Positions 59,601 to 64,000 of a stretch of 64,000 nt of DNA are shown here, piece after piece. The notes beneath the pieces were generated by a model. The model saw only the letters and a program-made list of their open reading frames with translations. It was not told the origin of the DNA and made no database searches. This stretch comes from Heliocybe sulcata (Eukaryota > Basidiomycota > Agaricomycetes > Gloeophyllales > Gloeophyllaceae): assembly GCA_004369045.1 (NCBI GenBank), contig ML213507.1, positions 1,380,493 to 1,444,492 on the forward strand. The letters are read 5' to 3'. A program made the position numbers and the translations under genes. Positions within the stretch are counted from its first letter, which is position 1; the number at the start of each line of letters is the position of its first letter.

Positions 59601-60054
59601 GAGCAGCTGGCAAAGCGGATTAAAGCCGCCATACATCGCATTTCCGAGCCGGATGGGTATCTCCTGACGCGCAGGCCCTTTGGCGTCACTTGGTTTGCCA
59701 ACCAAGTTGCTACGTGGGTTTCGTTGCTTTAGGTTTGGCTGGAGCTTGACTCTGACGGTCGTCCCCGCCAGGTGCTTGTCTTTGTGGACGCGCGATCGAA
59801 CGCTGGTGCACGCGCTCGAGTTGGCAAAGTCGTTCCTTGTCCCTCTGGACGTATTGAACGCGTTATGGCCCTCCCCTTGTGAGTGGCGCTTCTTTGCTGG
59901 CTATAAATGGACGCGTTTGCTCATGGTCGTGGCGACAGCTCAAAAGAGCAGGTGCGATGATCTTCGTGAAGGCCTCGACGAAGCGTGTGCCTCGGCTGGT
60001 ATTCCCACCCCATTGCCAGCTCACTATTGCTTGCCGCCTATGCTCCGTCAATAG
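56618..60054 (+). CDS. Zn2Cys6 fungal-type transcription factor
   Basis: Starts MVAATNTDLYAPFPHPGPHF at 56618; exon 1 ends at 56756. Exon 2 contains HDIRYHGHDIRTMGETLPTI and a Pro/Ser-rich activation-like region, ending at 57266 in the middle of the zinc cluster. The next exon starts at 57349. The binuclear cluster CRQCRGRKIRC...CHNC...C has spacing C-X2-C-X6-C-X6-C-X2-C-X6-C, followed by a KKKRKRE nuclear-localisation signal. Later exons form the fungal transcription-factor (middle homology) domain: LLLSFINVPVFLRNLNDP, SDAEVRREECRRLCWSALSL, YKLLFPGEFLNRNP, WALHCRSMLLWNSCQVL. Final exons are CLSLWTRDRTLVHALELAKS and SQKSRCDDLREGLDEACASA, with TAG at 60052-60054. About nine exons. Target genes unknown. 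Confidence 0.88.
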
Positions 60055-60995
60055 GACAATTCATCGCAACTTTCTCGTCGTCGCATGGAATATGTTGCTG
60101 GTCCTGATATACCTGTGCTATTCTTTCTCTGAAGCTGTAGCCTACCGCTGTATCATTGCTCTCCGTTGCCGTTACAGTCTGTACGTTTATTTAATTCCGC
60201 TGGTATTCCTACGTTAACAATATACTCTGCATGACATCATGACAGCTCCACTGTTATTGACTCCTCGGGGTTCTCTTCGACTTCGTGCCTTCCATACCGT
60301 GAATGCGAAGCGCCTGGGCATCTCTTCCGGCTGCTGGCATCCCACAATAGCTCTGTGGCTCCGGTTCGAGGCATCTTATCCAATATGTACCGCCCCATCC
60401 CAATTGGACCGCTTTCCGGATGCATTACAGGATAGTCAGGTTGTTCACCCTGGCCTATCGTACTAATGGACTACCGTGTTCGCCAGCCACTTGTCGACTG
60501 AAGCTGAGGCACCTTCGCTGCCAGTTTAGACCGAGGCAGTCCTGCGGAGAAAAGAACATGAGAGCTAATCCACTATACTGCACCCGCAAAGCGTTGTGGC
60601 GCAGTTTAAAGAGAGCGATCAATGCGAGAAGCGCCGTGTAAGGGATTGACCTCCCCGGAGCCAGTAACATCATTGACCGGCTATAACATTGATGTCGCTC
60701 AAAGCAGTCAGATGACATTAGCGGAAGAGACGTTCGAGCATAAAGTACAGACTATGGTAGAGCAATACGACAATTATACAAAACAACAGAGAGATGCGCG
60801 ATCGCCCGTCGAGGCATCGGCAGTGGCGATTGATATACACGTAAATGACAATAACTAGTCCGTGGAGTGCTATAATGCTAATTTGTGGTTTGAGTAATGC
60901 GTGCATTGAGGGATTGTGGCGTAGTGGGAAAACGTCTTGATCGTCGGTATTCGTAAGGCGAAGCTGGAGGAAATAGGAATGAAACGTGAGTGGCG
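60055..60995. other. Intergenic between convergent genes
   Basis: 3' flanks of the zinc-cluster factor (plus) and the DUF6593 gene (minus). Short frames only; a plus-strand frame at 60622-60858 has no motif. Confidence 0.5.
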
Positions 60996-61716
60996 TTAGA
61001 GGTCATGTCCGGCGATATATCGCATGATCGTCAAGGATGCTAGCAGTTCTACGGTATCAAGGTTAATGACCTCCCTTCACTTAGATGTACGACGGACTCA
61101 CCGACTGCAAGATGTGAGTAGGCTTCTTCCACGGTCAGCATGCACCCGGATGAACTGCTATAATGTGGTTCCTCGGCAAGCTTCAGGTTATAGCAGGCGA
61201 CGATGTAATTCTTGACATTCTGGCACTAAGGTACTCTCTGTTAAAGTGACCGTGCTAGTAAAGAGACGCAGAGATTCGACTCACGATCCATTCACAATTG
61301 TCACCCTCTACCCAACTCCATCGATATTCCTGACCATCTGACGCGATGAATTTCCTCGTGAGAGGGCTACACATCATGGCCGCAGTGAGAACACAAAGTC
61401 GTCGGGAACGATGAACTGAACACTACCTGCCCAGAGGAGAAACCTTCATGAGATAGCGGCTCATCGGTATGTGGCTTCCGGAGCCAATTGCCACAGTCCC
61501 CAAAGCGTTATTGGGTCCAAAGTCGAGAGCTGCGCCAGGCTTGAGAAGGCCACCAACAGAGGGGCTGATGTTGTAGATCATAAAGGCACATCTTTGCGAG
61601 TCACGGACAGTGCATCGTATACTGAGGCGCATGCGGTCGTGTATGTCCACGTATTCGGAGCCGGAGAGGGAGCCGGTCTTGTCTTCCAGGAAGTAAGGCA
61701 GGCCGTAGTTCATCAT
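60996..61716 (-). CDS. DUF6593 family protein
   Basis: ATG at 61716 (the first of two adjacent ATGs). Exon 1 is 61716-61427 and exon 2 starts at 61366; two more exons follow, ending with TAA at 60998-60996. The segments are typical of DUF6593: YFLEDKTGSLSGSEYVDIHD near the N terminus, LDFGPNNALGTVAIGSGSH, MSRYLMKVSPLGS, TRKFIASDGQEYRWSW and CEW, then KNYIVACYNLKL, and a last exon with LASLTIMRYIAGHDL. Phases agree at all junctions. The family is very expanded in Agaricomycetes and predicted to form a small beta-rich fold; function unknown. A closer match to the family's usual form than the copy at 41286-42058. Confidence 0.82.
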
Positions 61717-64000
61717 GGAGGCGGGCGAGGATGACTAGACGAGTTTTTGGGATTCACGACAGAGGGCGACAGATGGCGAGGCTGGTCAGTTATTCCTTAC
61801 CATTTTGTACGGTCATCGGTAAGCCATAGATAGGCATGTGATGCGTCATAGCGCACAGGAAGATACATTTCAGTCGACTGTCAGATCCGAACCGACGTTA
61901 GAAGACGATATAGAGCATGCTATCTGATTCCGGAAGGAAGTTTGACCCAGAACAACGTGTACGGCGCGACCGGCAGCTTCGCAACTGCTCGCGGGTGCCA
62001 GTAAGAAAGAGTCCAAGCATCGATGAAGAGATTTCGCGCCGCTGATGCCTTCCTTCCTTCGTGGATAATCAGGAATAGCAGCATTTTACTGACTCAGCCG
62101 ATTCGCGCGCAGTGTGCGCCGTGCGATCATAGGTTTCAAGCGGGGGTATGCACCCGGTTCCACCGACGAGATAAGCACGCTATGGTATGGCGCTCGGAAC
62201 TCGATCCTGAAACCATAGCCGGTGCATTGATCGTTTAGAAAATCGGGACGTAAATATGAAGTGGGTATATGGTAAAGACAGTACTGCTGTCCGCCCTAAG
62301 CCCAGCTTAGAACCAATTGCAAGCAGGAATTCAGCTCGAAACTTGACAATATCGAGAGAGGATCATCATAGCAGCTTCCAGACACCAGCTTTTGTCACCA
62401 AGCCAAGAGCATCAGGTTCAGCCATCCGTTGCATGATTGATCTGGCGAAATGGGATACGGAAGCACAGACCGGAAGCACGGGTAAAACCGTCGGAACATG
62501 CCGGGCAAGGATATTAAAGAAATCAAACCTTTACAGGTCTAGTAGCGAAGATATTGGGCCTTCCAGGAACCCGCTTTGCGCGTAGGATTACTGCTCAGGT
62601 GGTCATTTGACCAGCAGGTACTTACGAATGGCGTGTGCGCGCTGTAGCCTGTCAGGAACTACCAATGCCATCTTTGCTTCACGTCGCATCTCGCGGATTC
62701 CATCATACTCCCAAGGTTATGGAGGGACGTTCAGCATCTAAAGCTAGTGTTCACCGCAATACTGCTTACTTTTCCAGCTGCCGCGAACAGGTAGCGCACC
62801 TGACAAGCCACGGGCGACGTCTTAGATCGGAACTTGACATTCAGCCCCTTTGGCAAGTCCATACGCCTTATGATACCAGGTCATTTGGATCCCATTGAAG
62901 TCCCAGCAGATCATCACTTGTCAGCGGACTATCCGAGCAACCCGATGCACCACGGATCCCGTGCCCTTTGCCTTATGGCACGACAGCATCAAGGGGGACC
63001 TACTCAGAGAAAGATATTTCGGGTGCGCGTCGACACATCGGTAGGCTAGCTCGCGTTCATGTCGCCTCCAACACCCAGAACTTCCTACTCGACGCAAGAT
63101 CTTGGACTTCCCGGGCACTGCTGTAGTCTTCTAGAGTGACGAAGCGGTACATACCTAAAGGACTGAATGAACTGTTGATCATGACGCTTCAGATGGCCCA
63201 GCGAGACTCCTGCTGCGAAGCAACGCGAGCAAGACTATCGAAAGACCATCAAGAGGCGCAGATATCCTCTGGAGTGCAACGTGTGGCGTATCGCAGCCAA
63301 GTCGATCGTCAGCCGTCGGGCCTGACGATCTTGTAATACGCAACCGTGGCCCTGTGGGGTCGTTTGGATATGTTTAGTTGCTCGCGGATCGGGACTAGCG
63401 AAGGTCCTGCAAGAATCTCGACCTGTGATGCTGTGCAACGTCATGTTATGATTTGGTATTCTCACCTAACCAATGGAAATAAACACGTTTGTGGAATCGG
63501 TGTCGATGACCCCGTCCTGCATTAGTCTGGTGAGGGAATGAGATGACGATCTCTTGCTGACGAAGATCTGCTCCATGTACCTAGATGCATCATAACGGAA
63601 TCAGATCAGCGTCCGCGCGTGGTACTCAAATCGAAGAAGACTGAAGTCTGGGCCCAATACAAGGGTGAGGATTACATACTCAGGCTGGATGCTGGTTAGA
63701 GTTACGAAAGGAGAGAGTTCAGTCCGACTGAAAACGAAATCATATAGCACGCACTGGTCAAAGTCCAGATGAAATGCCCCATAACACAATCAGTGGCAGA
63801 TACCGCTTTGCTGTTGATAGAAGCTTTGGCCAAGTGGTTGCAGTCGGACGTCTCGGTACAGCATAACCCAGCCAACGCAGAGATGACTGTACACACACCC
63901 GCATCTATCCACCCAGGTTCCAATGGAACTCGGCATTGAAGTATACTTATGTCCGAGCAGTTGGCGCGGCTGTGCGTGTGATTCACGCCATCTTGCAATG
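61717..64000. other. Window end, no gene confirmed
   Basis: Many short frames. On the minus strand at 63.6-64.0 kb there is a hydrophobic, protein-like stretch (AKASINSKAVSATDC...FIWTLTSACYMIS) that could be part of a spliced multipass protein such as a DUF6534-type member. It could not be extended with consistent phases and may continue outside the window. Confidence 0.35.

Noticed and set aside
1-64000. tRNA, rRNA genes or CRISPR arrays
   Set aside because: No tRNA A/B box pair with a cloverleaf was found, there is no rRNA-like sequence, and no regularly spaced repeat array is present. The organism is eukaryotic.
61717-64000. A terpene synthase or second P450 at the right end
   Set aside because: None of the required metal-binding or haem-binding motifs could be found on either strand.

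Overview
The window is nuclear DNA of a filamentous basidiomycete, most likely an Agaricomycete. The evidence is the gene content (two DUF6593-type proteins, a Trs65-type TRAPPII subunit, a Zn2Cys6 factor, a basidiomycete-style multipass membrane family), the many 48-80 nt GT-AG introns with CTGAC/CTAAC-like branch sites, and a Ty3/gypsy LTR element. No prokaryotic signals are present. Gene models below were spliced by eye: a frame was accepted when donor, acceptor and phase agreed and family motifs continued across the junction.

Layout. 1-6.0 kb is the 3' part of a Ty3/gypsy element: end of pol, a spliced zinc-cluster gene on the opposite strand, then the 3' LTR. That antisense gene lies between two copies of a hairpin-plus-polypurine box. 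7.8-8.9 kb has a TATA box and a small secreted protein gene with six exons. 9.1-28.9 kb is a large segmental inverted duplication. Its arms are about 9.07-14.97 kb and 22.07-27.92 kb, each with one copy of a multipass membrane protein gene and a doubled repeat of about 347 bp. A second, smaller inverted pair (15.87-16.53 and 28.19-28.87 kb) is out of place relative to the big palindrome. The spacer holds one gene for a disordered protein (19.9-21.1 kb).

29-39 kb is a metabolic stretch: a cytochrome P450, a monocarboxylate-type MFS transporter, a secreted GH32 fructan/sucrose hydrolase and an unknown protein. 40-49 kb is a compact conserved core: Elongator subunit ELP6, a DUF6593-type protein, then COG3 and Trs65 head to head across 195 bp. 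COG3 and Trs65 both belong to Golgi vesicle-tethering machinery. 49-64 kb is looser: a short lysosomal-adaptor-like protein (tentatively LAMTOR1-like), a large Zn2Cys6 transcription factor and a second DUF6593 protein, separated by long stretches with no gene I can support.

Strongest candidates for something undescribed: the antisense zinc-cluster gene bracketed by duplicated hairpin/polypurine boxes in the LTR element; the rearranged inverted duplication whose two membrane-protein genes both stay spliceable and keep two microexons; and the shared COG3/Trs65 promoter.
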